Shown: positions 8,293 through 17,221, numbered from the stretch's first letter. The stretch is 64,000 nt of DNA from Vibrio campbellii CAIM 519 = NBRC 15631 = ATCC 25920 (GCF_002163755.1 NZ_CP015863.1:62001-126000); one strand, 5' to 3'. Notes: a model not told the origin generated them from the letters alone. A program made the numbers and translations.

Positions 8293-8649
8293 TTGAACAC
8301 GTACGCGTTTAATCGGGAGTTACGCTTGTTAACTCCCGAGCATTATCAAAACGTCTTCCAGCAAGCTCATCGAGCTGGCTCGCCTCATTTCACCATCATT
8401 GCTCGCAATAACAAACTTTCTCACCCACGATTAGGTTTAGCTGTTCCGAAAAAGCAAATCAAAACTGCTGTCGGTCGTAACCGTTTTAAGCGTTTGGCTC
8501 GTGAAAGCTTTCGTAACAATCAACATCAGCTTCCAAATAAAGATTTTGTTGTGATCGCGAAGAAAAGCGCGCAAGATTTAAGCAATGAGGAATTATTTAA
8601 GTTGTTTGATAAGCTATGGCATCGCCTGTCTCGCCCTTCACGTGGATAG
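8293..8649 (+). CDS. rnpA: Ribonuclease P protein component
   Basis: This is the basic protein subunit of RNase P, which assists the catalytic RNA in 5' maturation of tRNA. The 118 codons include the RNR motif within GRNRFKRLARESFR at about 61-74. The start is TTG at 8293; no ATG lies near the conserved N terminus (NTYAFNRELRLL), so the weak start codon is well supported. The 3' end overlaps yidD by 34 bp, which suggests coupled translation. Confidence 0.95.
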   Translation: MNTYAFNRELRLLTPEHYQNVFQQAHRAGSPHFTIIARNNKLSHPRLGLAVPKKQIKTAVGRNRFKRLARESFRNNQHQLPNKDFVVIAKKSAQDLSNEELFKLFDKLWHRLSRPSRG

Positions 8650-8873
8650 CCATTGGGCTCGTTAATCTTTATCGCTGGTTTATCAGCCCTCTGATTGGTC
8701 CTCGCTGCCGGTTCACACCAACTTGTTCCACTTACGCGCTAGAAGCTTTGAGAGCTCACGGTTTTGTAAAAGGATGTTGGTTATCAGGCAAACGTCTATT
8801 AAAATGCCACCCTTTGAATGAAGGGGGGTATGACCCCGTTCCACCAGTCCAAAAACAAGACAGAGATAACTAA
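8616..8873 (+). CDS. yidD: Membrane protein insertion efficiency factor YidD
   Basis: YidD is a small inner-membrane-associated protein that aids membrane protein insertion and is nearly always encoded between rnpA and yidC. The 85 residues carry the conserved cysteine motif RCRFTPTCSTYALEAL and KRLLKCHP, followed by NEGGYDPVPP. It starts at ATG 8616 inside rnpA in another frame and ends 2 bp before yidC. Confidence 0.95.
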   Translation: MASPVSPFTWIAIGLVNLYRWFISPLIGPRCRFTPTCSTYALEALRAHGFVKGCWLSGKRLLKCHPLNEGGYDPVPPVQKQDRDN

Positions 8874-8875
8874 CG

Positions 8876-10498
8876 ATGGATTCTCAACGTAATATCCTGC
8901 TCATTGCTCTGGCACTGGTTTCTTTCTTGCTGTTCCAACAGTGGCAAGTCGCAAAGAACCCAGCACCTCAAGCAGTTGAACAGGCTCAATCAAGCAGTAC
9001 TCTACCTGCACCATCTTTTGCTGACGAGCTAGACCCAGTTCCTGGTCAACAGCAAGCTTCTGCAAAAACTATCACAGTAACGACTGATGTTTTAACTCTG
9101 TCGATCGACACCGTTGGTGGCGATGTGGTACATGCCGACCTAAACAAATACTCTGCTGAACTTGATTCATCAGACCCATTCGTTCTGCTAAAAGACACTA
9201 AAGGTCACCAGTTCATCGCGCAAAGCGGTCTAGTGGGCCCTCAAGGTATCGACCTAAGCAGCACTAACCGCCCTCACTACAACGTGAGCGCAGACAGCTT
9301 TACTCTAGCTGACGGTCAAGACGAACTACGCGTTCCAATGACATTCACTGCGAACGGTATCGAATACATCAAGACTTACGTATTCAAACGTGGCAGCTAC
9401 GCGCTAAACGTAGAATACGATGTCGTGAACAACTCTGGTAACAACGCAACATTTGGTATGTACGCTCACTTGCGTCAAAACCTAATGGACGCTGGTGGTA
9501 GCATCACAATGCCTACTTACCTCGGCGGTGCTTACTCAACAGAAGACGTTCGCTACAAGAAATACAGCTTTGAAGACATGCAGGATCGTAACCTGTCTAT
9601 CAACCTAGCAGATGGCCAAGGTTGGGCGGCAATGATCCAACACTACTTCGCTGCAGCTTGGATCCCACGCAACGAACCAGGTACTAACCTGTACACTCGC
9701 GTAATTGGTAACCTAGGTGATATCGGCGTACGTATGCCAAACAAAACTATCGCAACGGGCGACCAAGCGAAGTTTGAAGCAACACTATGGGTTGGTCCTA
9801 AGCTACAAAACGAAATGGCAGCAGTAGCAGAAAATCTAGACCTAGTAGTGGACTACGGCTGGCTATGGTTCATCGCTAAACCACTTCACTCACTGCTTGC
9901 TTTCATCCAAAGCTTCGTGGGTAACTGGGGGGTGGCTATCATCTGCTTGACCTTCATCGTTCGTGGTGCAATGTACCCACTAACGAAAGCGCAATACACG
10001 TCTATGGCGAAAATGCGTATGCTACAGCCTAAGCTGCAAGCAATGCGTGAGCGCATCGGTGATGACCGTCAGCGCATGAGCCAAGAGATGATGGAACTGT
10101 ACAAGAAAGAGAAAGTTAACCCACTGGGTGGCTGTCTACCTCTTATCCTACAGATGCCTATCTTCATCGCACTATACTGGGCACTAATGGAGTCGGTTGA
10201 GCTACGTCACTCTCCATTCTTCGGTTGGATTCATGACCTTTCAGCGCAGGACCCTTACTACATCCTGCCTCTACTGATGGGTGCGTCAATGTTCCTAATC
10301 CAGAAGATGAGCCCAACAACAGTAACGGATCCAATGCAGCAGAAGATCATGACCTTTATGCCGGTTATGTTTACCTTCTTCTTCTTGTTCTTCCCATCAG
10401 GCCTAGTTCTATACTGGTTGGTGTCGAACATCGTTACGCTTATCCAGCAAACTTTGATTTACAAAGCACTGGAGAAAAAAGGCTTACACACTAAGTAA
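8876..10498 (+). CDS. yidC: Membrane protein insertase YidC
   Basis: YidC is the Oxa1-family insertase that places membrane proteins such as the FoF1 a and c subunits, alone or with SecYEG. It has 540 residues. An N-terminal membrane anchor (about 6-24) is followed by a large periplasmic beta-domain (about 60-330) and then five membrane segments. The hydrophilic groove arginine is in TFIVRGAMYPLT. A cytoplasmic helical hairpin (MRMLQPKLQAMRERIGDD) precedes the last segments. The C-terminal tail is short and basic. A terminator follows. Confidence 0.97.
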   Translation: MDSQRNILLIALALVSFLLFQQWQVAKNPAPQAVEQAQSSSTLPAPSFADELDPVPGQQQASAKTITVTTDVLTLSIDTVGGDVVHADLNKYSAELDSSDPFVLLKDTKGHQFIAQSGLVGPQGIDLSSTNRPHYNVSADSFTLADGQDELRVPMTFTANGIEYIKTYVFKRGSYALNVEYDVVNNSGNNATFGMYAHLRQNLMDAGGSITMPTYLGGAYSTEDVRYKKYSFEDMQDRNLSINLADGQGWAAMIQHYFAAAWIPRNEPGTNLYTRVIGNLGDIGVRMPNKTIATGDQAKFEATLWVGPKLQNEMAAVAENLDLVVDYGWLWFIAKPLHSLLAFIQSFVGNWGVAIICLTFIVRGAMYPLTKAQYTSMAKMRMLQPKLQAMRERIGDDRQRMSQEMMELYKKEKVNPLGGCLPLILQMPIFIALYWALMESVELRHSPFFGWIHDLSAQDPYYILPLLMGASMFLIQKMSPTTVTDPMQQKIMTFMPVMFTFFFLFFPSGLVLYWLVSNIVTLIQQTLIYKALEKKGLHTK

Positions 10499-10518
10499 CC
10501 TTGATAGAAAAGCATAAG

Positions 10519-10550
10519 AAAGGCGGCCAAAAGGTCGCCTTTTTGTTTTT
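10519..10550 (+). terminator. Terminator after yidC
   Basis: The stem AAAGGCGGCC / GGTCGCCTTT has an AAAA loop and ends in a T-rich tract (TTTTTGTTTTT), 20 bp after the yidC stop. It separates the rpmH-yidC unit from mnmE. Confidence 0.85.
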
Positions 10551-10630
10551 GGCTGATTACAATTCAGCTAATTAATTGGTTCTGGCTCCCTAGGGGTGTA
10601 ACCCTATAGCCCAGCTCAAAAGGCAAGATT

Positions 10631-11992
10631 ATGACTACAGATACGATTGTCGCTCAGGCTACCGCACCCGGTCGTGGTGGTGTCGGCATTATTCGTGTTT
10701 CTGGCCCTAAGGCCAATCAAGTGGCGCTAGAAGTCACAGGTAAGACGCTAAAGCCTCGCTACGCAGAGTATCTGCCATTCCAAGCGGAAGACGGCACAGT
10801 GCTAGACCAAGGCATTGCCCTGTACTTCCCTAACCCACACTCGTTTACAGGCGAAGACGTACTTGAACTGCAAGGTCATGGTGGCCCTGTTGTAATGGAT
10901 ATGCTGATTAAGCGTATCTTGGGTATTGACGGTGTGCGTGCCGCTCGACCAGGTGAGTTCTCAGAACGCGCTTTCCTAAACGACAAGATGGACCTCACTC
11001 AAGCAGAAGCGATTGCCGACCTGATTGATGCCAGCTCAGAAGAAGCGGCAAAATCAGCACTACAATCACTGCAAGGTCAGTTCTCACAACGCATCCAAAC
11101 GCTGGTGGAGTCTCTGATCCACTTACGTATCTACGTGGAAGCGGCAATTGACTTCCCAGAAGAAGAAATCGACTTTTTGGCCGATGGTAAAGTATCTGGT
11201 GACCTACAAGCGATCATCGATAACCTCGATGCGGTACGTAAAGAAGCCAACCAAGGTGCGATCATGCGTGAAGGCATGAAAGTCGTGATTGCTGGCCGTC
11301 CTAATGCGGGTAAATCTAGCCTTCTGAATGCCCTATCTGGCAAAGAATCCGCTATCGTTACCGATATCGCCGGTACCACTCGTGATGTATTGCGTGAACA
11401 CATCCATATCGATGGTATGCCTTTACACATCATCGATACCGCTGGTCTGCGTGATGCTTCTGATGAAGTAGAGAAAATCGGGATAGAGCGTGCATGGGAT
11501 GAAATCGCCCAAGCAGACCGTGTTCTGTTTATGGTAGATGGCACCACAACCGACGCAACGGATCCAAAAGACATTTGGCCAGACTTCGTTGATCGCTTGC
11601 CAAACAGTATTGGCATGACGGTGATCCGTAACAAAGCGGATCAAACAGGTGAAGAAATGGGGATCTGCCATGTAAACGATCCGACTCTGATTCGCCTTTC
11701 TGCAAAAACAGGCGCAGGTATGGATGCTTTGCGTACTCACTTAAAAGAGTGTATGGGCTTCTCAGGCAATACGGAAGGCGGCTTTATGGCTCGTCGTCGT
11801 CACCTAGATGCGCTAGAACGTGCTGCTCAACATCTTCAAATCGGCCAAGAACAGCTTGAAGGCTATATGGCTGGCGAAATCTTGGCAGAAGAGCTGCGCA
11901 TTACTCAGCAGCACTTGAATGAGATTACCGGAGAGTTCAGCTCTGATGACCTCCTCGGCCGAATCTTCTCCTCATTCTGTATCGGTAAATAA
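10631..11992 (+). CDS. mnmE: tRNA U34 carboxymethylaminomethyl modification GTPase MnmE
   Basis: MnmE, with MnmG, installs the 5-carboxymethylaminomethyl group on wobble uridine-34 of several tRNAs. It has 453 residues. The N-terminal folate-binding domain is followed by a helical domain with an inserted G domain: P-loop GRPNAGKS at about 221-228, switch TDIAGTTRD, DTAGLRD and NKAD. The C terminus CIGK carries the conserved cysteine. Its partner mnmG lies just beyond oriC in this window. A strong terminator follows. Confidence 0.97.
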   Translation: MTTDTIVAQATAPGRGGVGIIRVSGPKANQVALEVTGKTLKPRYAEYLPFQAEDGTVLDQGIALYFPNPHSFTGEDVLELQGHGGPVVMDMLIKRILGIDGVRAARPGEFSERAFLNDKMDLTQAEAIADLIDASSEEAAKSALQSLQGQFSQRIQTLVESLIHLRIYVEAAIDFPEEEIDFLADGKVSGDLQAIIDNLDAVRKEANQGAIMREGMKVVIAGRPNAGKSSLLNALSGKESAIVTDIAGTTRDVLREHIHIDGMPLHIIDTAGLRDASDEVEKIGIERAWDEIAQADRVLFMVDGTTTDATDPKDIWPDFVDRLPNSIGMTVIRNKADQTGEEMGICHVNDPTLIRLSAKTGAGMDALRTHLKECMGFSGNTEGGFMARRRHLDALERAAQHLQIGQEQLEGYMAGEILAEELRITQQHLNEITGEFSSDDLLGRIFSSFCIGK

Positions 11993-11999
11993 TCAAAAC

Positions 12000-12040
12000 A
12001 CGCGGTGTTAAGCATAGGTTTAACACCGCGTTTCTTTTTG
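12000..12040 (+). terminator. Terminator after mnmE
   Basis: The hairpin ACGCGGTGTTAA / TTTAACACCGCGT has a 7-nt loop and is followed by TTCTTTTTG. The long perfect stem directly after the mnmE stop ends that transcript before mioC. Confidence 0.9.
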
Positions 12041-12092
12041 TACTGGCGCTAATAACACGTTGGCGTCAGTGAGGCTCAATAAAGGAAGACAC

Positions 12093-12533
12093 ATGATCCA
12101 CATTATTACAGGCAGTACGTTAGGTGGCGCAGAATACGTTGGTGATCACCTAAGTGATCTACTCAATGAGAACGGTTTTGAAACAACGATCCACAACCAG
12201 CCGGAGTTGTCTGCGATCGAAAACCAAGGCACTTGGTTGGTGATCACTTCAACTCACGGCGCAGGTGAATACCCAGATAACATTCAGCCTTTCATTGCTG
12301 CATTACAAAACACATCGCCTAAGATGGCAGACGTAAAGTTTGCTGTGATAGCGATTGGTGACTCAAGTTACGATACGTTCTGTGCTGCAGGCCAACATGC
12401 TTACGACCTGTTAGAAGACATTGGCGCAACGCCAATCACAGACTGCTTGAAGATTGATGTACTTAGCCACGACGTACCTGAAGACGCAGCAGAAGTGTGG
12501 TTAAAGGAAAATCTGGCTCGCTTTTCTGCTTAA
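12093..12533 (+). CDS. mioC: Flavodoxin-like protein MioC
   Basis: MioC is an FMN-binding flavodoxin-fold protein linked to biotin synthase activity in E. coli and encoded beside oriC. The chosen start ATG 12093 (MIHIITGSTLGGAEYV) gives 146 residues, matching the family length. It follows AAAGGAAG; an upstream TTG at 12060 would add 11 unsupported residues. The phosphate-binding loop is TGSTLGGAE. Transcription runs toward oriC but a terminator lies right behind the gene. Confidence 0.93.
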   Translation: MIHIITGSTLGGAEYVGDHLSDLLNENGFETTIHNQPELSAIENQGTWLVITSTHGAGEYPDNIQPFIAALQNTSPKMADVKFAVIAIGDSSYDTFCAAGQHAYDLLEDIGATPITDCLKIDVLSHDVPEDAAEVWLKENLARFSA

Positions 12534-12543
12534 TTTCTCTATA

Positions 12544-12570
12544 ACAGAGTCGCATTGCGGCTCTGTTTCT
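12544..12570 (+). terminator. Terminator between mioC and oriC
   Basis: The stem ACAGAGTCGC / GCGGCTCTGT (one G-U pair) has an ATT loop and is followed by TTCT. It starts 11 bp after the mioC stop and should limit mioC transcription entering oriC. Confidence 0.75.
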
Positions 12571-12576
12571 CCCCAT

Positions 12577-12900
12577 TGTGAATAACTCCCCTCAAAAAAT
12601 CTTGTTCAACCGCTCAAAAAACGCCCAAACCATCTGTGGATAAGTCAGGTAAGATCCAGTGATTTTCCTTTAGTTATCCAAAGAACAACTTAGATCTTTT
12701 TTTACCCCTGTGTATAAAACCTCATTTTGATCTCAGGAAATCCTCGATCTGATCAAGCCATGATCACAAGATATGATCCAAAGAAGATCCATGATCTTGT
12801 TGATCATTTTCTAGTTATCCACAGAAACGTGCGATCCTAATAATAGATCCAATAAAAGATCATATATATAGATCTTATATATATAGTCTTAGGGACTAAA
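12577..12900. other. oriC: Chromosome 1 replication origin oriC
   Basis: The region lies between mioC and mnmG, the known oriC1 position in vibrios. DnaA boxes matching TTWTNCACA are at 12577-12585 (minus), 12635-12643 (minus, TTATCCACA), 12709-12717 (minus) and 12815-12823 (plus, TTATCCACA). A near match TTATCCAAA is at 12674-12682. Fourteen GATC sites occur from 12653 to 12874, fitting SeqA/Dam control. The AT-rich unwinding region (12833-12883) is made of four consecutive 12/13-mers each beginning with GATC, at 12833, 12846, 12858 and 12871. It is followed by AT-rich DNA up to mnmG. Confidence 0.93.
12833..12883 (+). repeat. GATC-led tandem 12/13-mers of the oriC DNA unwinding element
   Basis: Four units lie head to tail: GATCCTAATAATA, GATCCAATAAAA, GATCATATATATA and GATCTTATATATA. 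The phase is 13, 12 and 13 bp. They correspond in position and role to the E. coli oriC 13-mers L, M and R, which also start with GATC. Confidence 0.75.
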
Positions 12901-13002
12901 ATTTGAAAAGCGAGAAAACGATTCTCTCTCACACAGAAAAAAGGTAAAATACCGCTCTTTTTTATCTGTTCATTAAATCCTTTGAATACCTGAGGTCAGT
13001 TC

Positions 13003-14898
13003 ATGCTTTATCACGAAAACTTTGACGTCATTGTTGTCGGTGGCGGACACGCAGGAACGGAAGCCGCGCTCGCATCTGCACGCACAGGACAAAAAACACT
13101 CCTCCTTACCCATAACATCGATACATTAGGCCAGATGTCTTGTAATCCGGCGATTGGTGGTATCGGTAAAGGTCACTTAGTAAAAGAAGTGGATGCTATG
13201 GGCGGTCTGATGGCTGAAGCCATTGACCATGCGGGTATTCAATTCCGAACACTGAACGCCTCTAAAGGTCCAGCGGTTCGAGCAACACGTGCTCAAGCTG
13301 ACCGTGCATTGTACAAAGCGTACGTACGCAACGTGCTAGAAAACGCACCAAACTTAACTCTGTTCCAACAATCGGTTGATGATCTGATTGTGGACCAAGA
13401 TCGTGTGGTTGGCGTCGTAACGCAAATGGGCCTGAAATTCCACGCCAAAGCGGTGGTATTAACCGTAGGTACTTTCCTTGGCGGAAAGCTCCATATCGGT
13501 ATGGAAAGCTCTTCAGGTGGTCGCGCTGGGGATCCACCATCGATCGCACTGGCGGATCGACTACGTGAACTGCCATTCCGTGTCGATCGGTTGAAAACAG
13601 GTACACCACCACGTATCGATGCACGCAGCGTGGATTTCTCAGTGTTGGAAGCACAACACGGTGATAACCCAACACCTGTATTCTCATTCATGGGCAAACG
13701 TGAGCATCAGCCGCGTCAAATCCCATGTTTTATTACTCACACCAATGAGCAAACTCATGATGTGATCCGCAACAACCTTGATCGTAGCCCAATGTACGCA
13801 GGCGTGATCGAAGGTATTGGCCCGCGCTACTGTCCTTCTATCGAAGACAAAGTGATGCGCTTTGCGGACAAGAACAGTCACCAAATCTTCATTGAGCCAG
13901 AAGGCCTAACCACGCACGAGTTATACCCTAACGGTATTTCCACCAGCTTGCCGTTTGACGTGCAAGTGCAAATCGTTCGTTCAATGAAAGGTTTTGAGAA
14001 CGCACACATCGTTCGTCCAGGTTACGCGATCGAGTACGATTTCTTCGACCCACGTGATTTGAAGCAAACCTACGAGACCAAGTTCATCAGTGGTCTGTTC
14101 TTTGCTGGTCAAATCAACGGTACGACTGGCTACGAAGAAGCTGCAGCACAAGGTTTGATGGCAGGCTTGAACGCAAGTTTGCACAGTCAAGGCAAAGAAG
14201 GCTGGAGCCCACGTCGTGACCAAGCTTACATGGGCGTGTTAATCGATGATTTGTCGACCATGGGTACCAAAGAGCCATACCGTATGTTCACTTCTCGTGC
14301 GGAATACCGTTTGTTGCTTCGTGAAGATAACGCCGATCTACGTTTGACGGAAAAAGCGCGTGAACTTGGTTTGATTGATGATGCTCGTTGGGCACGTTTC
14401 AACGAGAAAATCGAGAACATGGAAACCGAGCGCCAACGTCTAAAATCGACATGGATGAACCCGAATTCTGTGGGTATCGATGAGCTGAACAAGCTCTTGA
14501 AAACACCAATGGCTCGTGAAGCAAGTGGTGAAGATCTTTTGCGTCGCCCTGAGATCTCATACTCAGATCTCACTCAGCTTGATGCATTTGCACCAGCTCT
14601 GGAAGATCAGCAAGCGTCAGAGCAAGTTGAGATTCAAGTGAAGTACGATGGCTACATCAAGCGCCAGCAAGAAGAGATAGAAAAATCGCTGCGTCATGAG
14701 CACACTAAGCTCCCTGCAGACTTGGATTACAAAGACGTGAAAGGTCTGTCTAACGAAGTCGTTGCTAAGCTGACAGAAGCCAAACCAGAAAGCATTGGTA
14801 TTGCTTCTCGTATCTCAGGTATCACGCCGGCAGCGATCTCTATTCTGCTTGTTCACCTGAAGAAGCACGGTTTGCTGAAAAAAGGCGAGGAAGAGTAA
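13003..14898 (+). CDS. mnmG: tRNA uridine-34 carboxymethylaminomethyl modification enzyme MnmG (GidA)
   Basis: MnmG is the FAD- and NADH-dependent partner of MnmE for cmnm5U34 formation. It has 631 residues. The dinucleotide-binding motif VGGGHAGTEAALASA is at about 12-26, the signature MSCNPAIGGIGKGHLVKEVD follows, and the C-terminal helical domain binds MnmE. It starts with ATG 13003 and ends in TAATG, whose ATG starts rsmG. Its position next to oriC is conserved; transcription of gidA is known to affect oriC firing in E. coli. Confidence 0.98.
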   Translation: MLYHENFDVIVVGGGHAGTEAALASARTGQKTLLLTHNIDTLGQMSCNPAIGGIGKGHLVKEVDAMGGLMAEAIDHAGIQFRTLNASKGPAVRATRAQADRALYKAYVRNVLENAPNLTLFQQSVDDLIVDQDRVVGVVTQMGLKFHAKAVVLTVGTFLGGKLHIGMESSSGGRAGDPPSIALADRLRELPFRVDRLKTGTPPRIDARSVDFSVLEAQHGDNPTPVFSFMGKREHQPRQIPCFITHTNEQTHDVIRNNLDRSPMYAGVIEGIGPRYCPSIEDKVMRFADKNSHQIFIEPEGLTTHELYPNGISTSLPFDVQVQIVRSMKGFENAHIVRPGYAIEYDFFDPRDLKQTYETKFISGLFFAGQINGTTGYEEAAAQGLMAGLNASLHSQGKEGWSPRRDQAYMGVLIDDLSTMGTKEPYRMFTSRAEYRLLLREDNADLRLTEKARELGLIDDARWARFNEKIENMETERQRLKSTWMNPNSVGIDELNKLLKTPMAREASGEDLLRRPEISYSDLTQLDAFAPALEDQQASEQVEIQVKYDGYIKRQQEEIEKSLRHEHTKLPADLDYKDVKGLSNEVVAKLTEAKPESIGIASRISGITPAAISILLVHLKKHGLLKKGEEE

Positions 14899-15533
14899 TG
14901 AGTGCTTTACGTACCAGATTAGACGAGCTGATCGCGCAAACCGATTTGCAAGTGTCTGAAAAACAACGTGAGCAGTTGGTCGGTTACGTCGAACTGCTCG
15001 ACAAGTGGAACAAAGCTTACAACCTAACGTCGGTTCGTGACCCACTTGAGATGCTAGTGAAACATATCCTTGATAGCATCGTCGTTAGCACTCACTTACC
15101 AGGTGAGCGTTTTATCGATGTTGGCACAGGACCAGGTTTGCCAGGTATTCCATTGGCAATCATGAATCCAGAGAAAACCTTCTTCTTGCTCGATAGCCTT
15201 GGCAAACGCATCCGCTTTATCAAGCAAGTTGTGCACACGCTAGGGCTGAAAAATGTGACGGCAATTCAAAGTCGCGTCGAAGAATTCCAGCCGGAAGAAA
15301 AATTTGATGGCGTTTTGAGCCGAGCTTTTGCTTCAATGACGGACATGGTGGAATGGTGTCATCATCTGCCTAAACAAGATTCCGGGGTGTTCTTAGCTTT
15401 GAAAGGGCTTCACCCTAAAGATGAAATAGATCTGCTTCCTGAATGGTGTAGTGTGACAGAGATCATATCTTTAGCTGTTCCTGAGTTGGAAGGTGATCGT
15501 CATCTAGTAATCTTATCGCGCAAGGAAAATTAG
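14898..15533 (+). CDS. rsmG: 16S rRNA (guanine-527-N7)-methyltransferase RsmG
   Basis: RsmG methylates G527 of 16S rRNA using S-adenosylmethionine; loss gives low-level streptomycin resistance in several bacteria. It has 211 residues. The SAM-binding motif FIDVGTGPGLPGIPLA is near residues 73-88, and N-terminal KWNKAYNLTSVRDP is typical. The start overlaps the mnmG stop by one base (TAATG), so translation is coupled. parA begins 10 bp further on. Confidence 0.96.
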   Translation: MSALRTRLDELIAQTDLQVSEKQREQLVGYVELLDKWNKAYNLTSVRDPLEMLVKHILDSIVVSTHLPGERFIDVGTGPGLPGIPLAIMNPEKTFFLLDSLGKRIRFIKQVVHTLGLKNVTAIQSRVEEFQPEEKFDGVLSRAFASMTDMVEWCHHLPKQDSGVFLALKGLHPKDEIDLLPEWCSVTEIISLAVPELEGDRHLVILSRKEN

Positions 15534-15543
15534 CGAGGTAATC

Positions 15544-16316
15544 GTGGGTAAAATTGTGCAATCGCCAACCAGAAAGGTGGGGTCGGCAAAACAACAACGT
15601 GCATTAACTTAGCAGCTTCGATGGCGGCAACAAAGCGCAAGGTTTTGGTGATCGATCTCGACCCTCAAGGCAACGCTACGATGGCCAGTGGCGTCGACAA
15701 ATATATGGTCGACGCAACGGCGTATGATCTTCTGGTTGAAGATACCCCGTTTGATCAGGTGGTTTGTACCGAAACCACAGGGAAATACGATCTGATTGCA
15801 GCGAACGGAGACGTTACCGCTGCAGAAATCAAATTGATGGAAGTGTTCGCGCGTGAGGTGCGTCTGAAAAACGCCCTTGCGTCAGTTCGCGACAACTATG
15901 ATTTCATCTTTATTGATTGTCCTCCTTCTCTAAACCTTCTTACAATCAATGCTATGGCCGCAGCCGACTCTGTGCTGGTGCCGATGCAATGTGAATACTT
16001 TGCGCTAGAAGGTTTAACTGCTCTTATGGATACAATCAGCAAGTTAGCGGCCGTGGTCAATGAGAACCTCAAAATCGAAGGTTTACTACGTACCATGTAC
16101 GATCCACGTAACCGCCTGTCTAATGAAGTATCCGATCAACTTAAAAAACACTTTGGTAGTAAAGTTTACCGTACTGTGATCCCACGTAATGTGCGTTTGG
16201 CCGAAGCGCCGAGCCACGGTAAACCAGCCATGTACTATGACAAGTACTCTGCTGGCGCCAAAGCGTATCTTGCTTTAGCGGGCGAAATGCTCCGCCGCGA
16301 AGAAATCCCAGTTTAA
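15544..16316 (+). pseudogene. parA: Chromosome-partition ATPase ParA, reading frame broken by a one-base deletion
   Basis: ParA is the Walker-type ATPase that, with ParB, moves the origin region. The natural start is GTG 15544 (GKIV) behind GAGGTAATC. After GTG 15556-15558 the frame is lost: the next bases read CA ATC GCC AAC, where the family needs GCA ATC GCC AAC, so one base is missing between 15558 and 15559. From there the reading phase is intact, including Walker A KGGVGKTTT (15573-15599) and the rest to PV at 16313. Adding one base gives 257 residues, the expected size. As written, only a protein from ATG 15621 lacking Walker A could be made. The cause may be sequencing error or real mutation. 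Confidence 0.88.
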
Positions 16317-16339
16317 CTCTAACCTAAGGAATTCCTCCT

Positions 16340-17221
16340 ATGTCTAAGCGTGGTCTAGGAAAAGGACTGGATGCGTTGTTGTCGACCAGTTCGTTAGCTC
16401 GTGAAAAACAGCACATTGCATCGCACAGCCAAGCATTGTCGGCTGACGGTGAACTGACGGATTTGGCGATTGGTCAATTGCAGCCGGGTGTTTACCAACC
16501 GCGTAAAGATATGGCGCCAGAAGCGCTAGAAGAACTGGCAGCTTCGATTCAATCACAAGGCATCATCCAGCCGATCGTGGTTCGCCAAGTTGCGGGTGGT
16601 CAGTTTGAAATCATCGCTGGTGAACGCCGTTGGCGCGCTGCAAAACAGGCTGGTCTTAAACGTGTGCCTTGTTTAGTGAAAAAGGTCGAAGACCGTGCAG
16701 CGATAGCAATGGCACTGATCGAAAACATTCAACGTGAAGATTTGAATGTGATTGAAGAAGCGCAAGCGCTTGAGCGCCTGCAGGATGAATTCACGCTGAC
16801 GCATCAGCAAGTGGCCGATGTGATTGGCAAATCAAGAACCACAGTAAGTAACCTATTACGTCTAAATCAGTTGGAAATTGATGTAAAGGGTCTGGTTGCA
16901 GATAAAAAATTAGAAATGGGTCATGCTCGAGCTCTGTTAGCGCTAGAAGGTGAACAGCAAGTCGAAGTGGCTCAACAGGTGGCTAAGAAGCAAATGACGG
17001 TTCGACAAACCGAACAGTTAGTAAAAAAGTGCTTAGCCCCACAAAATGAGCAAAAAGCTCAACAAGAAGATACCGAAGCGGAGCAAATGTCGCATAAATT
17101 GAGTCAACTGCTTGATGCCAAGGTTTCTTTGGTCCGTTCTGCAAACGGCAAAGCGAAAGTGACGATAAGTCTTGATGAGCCTCACAAATTGAATCAACTG
17201 ATTGCCAAGCTAGAGGCCTAG
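16340..17221 (+). CDS. parB: Chromosome-partition protein ParB
   Basis: ParB is a CTP-dependent DNA clamp that loads at parS sites and organises the origin. It has 293 residues. The N-terminal ParA-contact region (SKRGLGKGLDALLS) is followed by the CTP-binding motifs GERRWRAAKQAGL and ENIQREDLN. The helix-turn-helix (LTHQQVADVIGKSRTTVSNLLRL, cited in part) and a C-terminal dimer domain come after. It starts at ATG 16340 behind AAGGAATTCC, 23 bp after parA. The frame is intact, in contrast to parA. Confidence 0.96.
   Translation: MSKRGLGKGLDALLSTSSLAREKQHIASHSQALSADGELTDLAIGQLQPGVYQPRKDMAPEALEELAASIQSQGIIQPIVVRQVAGGQFEIIAGERRWRAAKQAGLKRVPCLVKKVEDRAAIAMALIENIQREDLNVIEEAQALERLQDEFTLTHQQVADVIGKSRTTVSNLLRLNQLEIDVKGLVADKKLEMGHARALLALEGEQQVEVAQQVAKKQMTVRQTEQLVKKCLAPQNEQKAQQEDTEAEQMSHKLSQLLDAKVSLVRSANGKAKVTISLDEPHKLNQLIAKLEA

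Noticed and set aside
11131..11634. A 167-codon open frame antisense to mnmE
   Set aside because: It lies wholly within a well-supported gene, lacks a recognisable family and has no ribosome-binding site; the codon pattern follows mnmE.
13262..13697. Long open frames antisense to mnmG
   Set aside because: They overlap the FAD-binding half of mnmG and have no domain signature.
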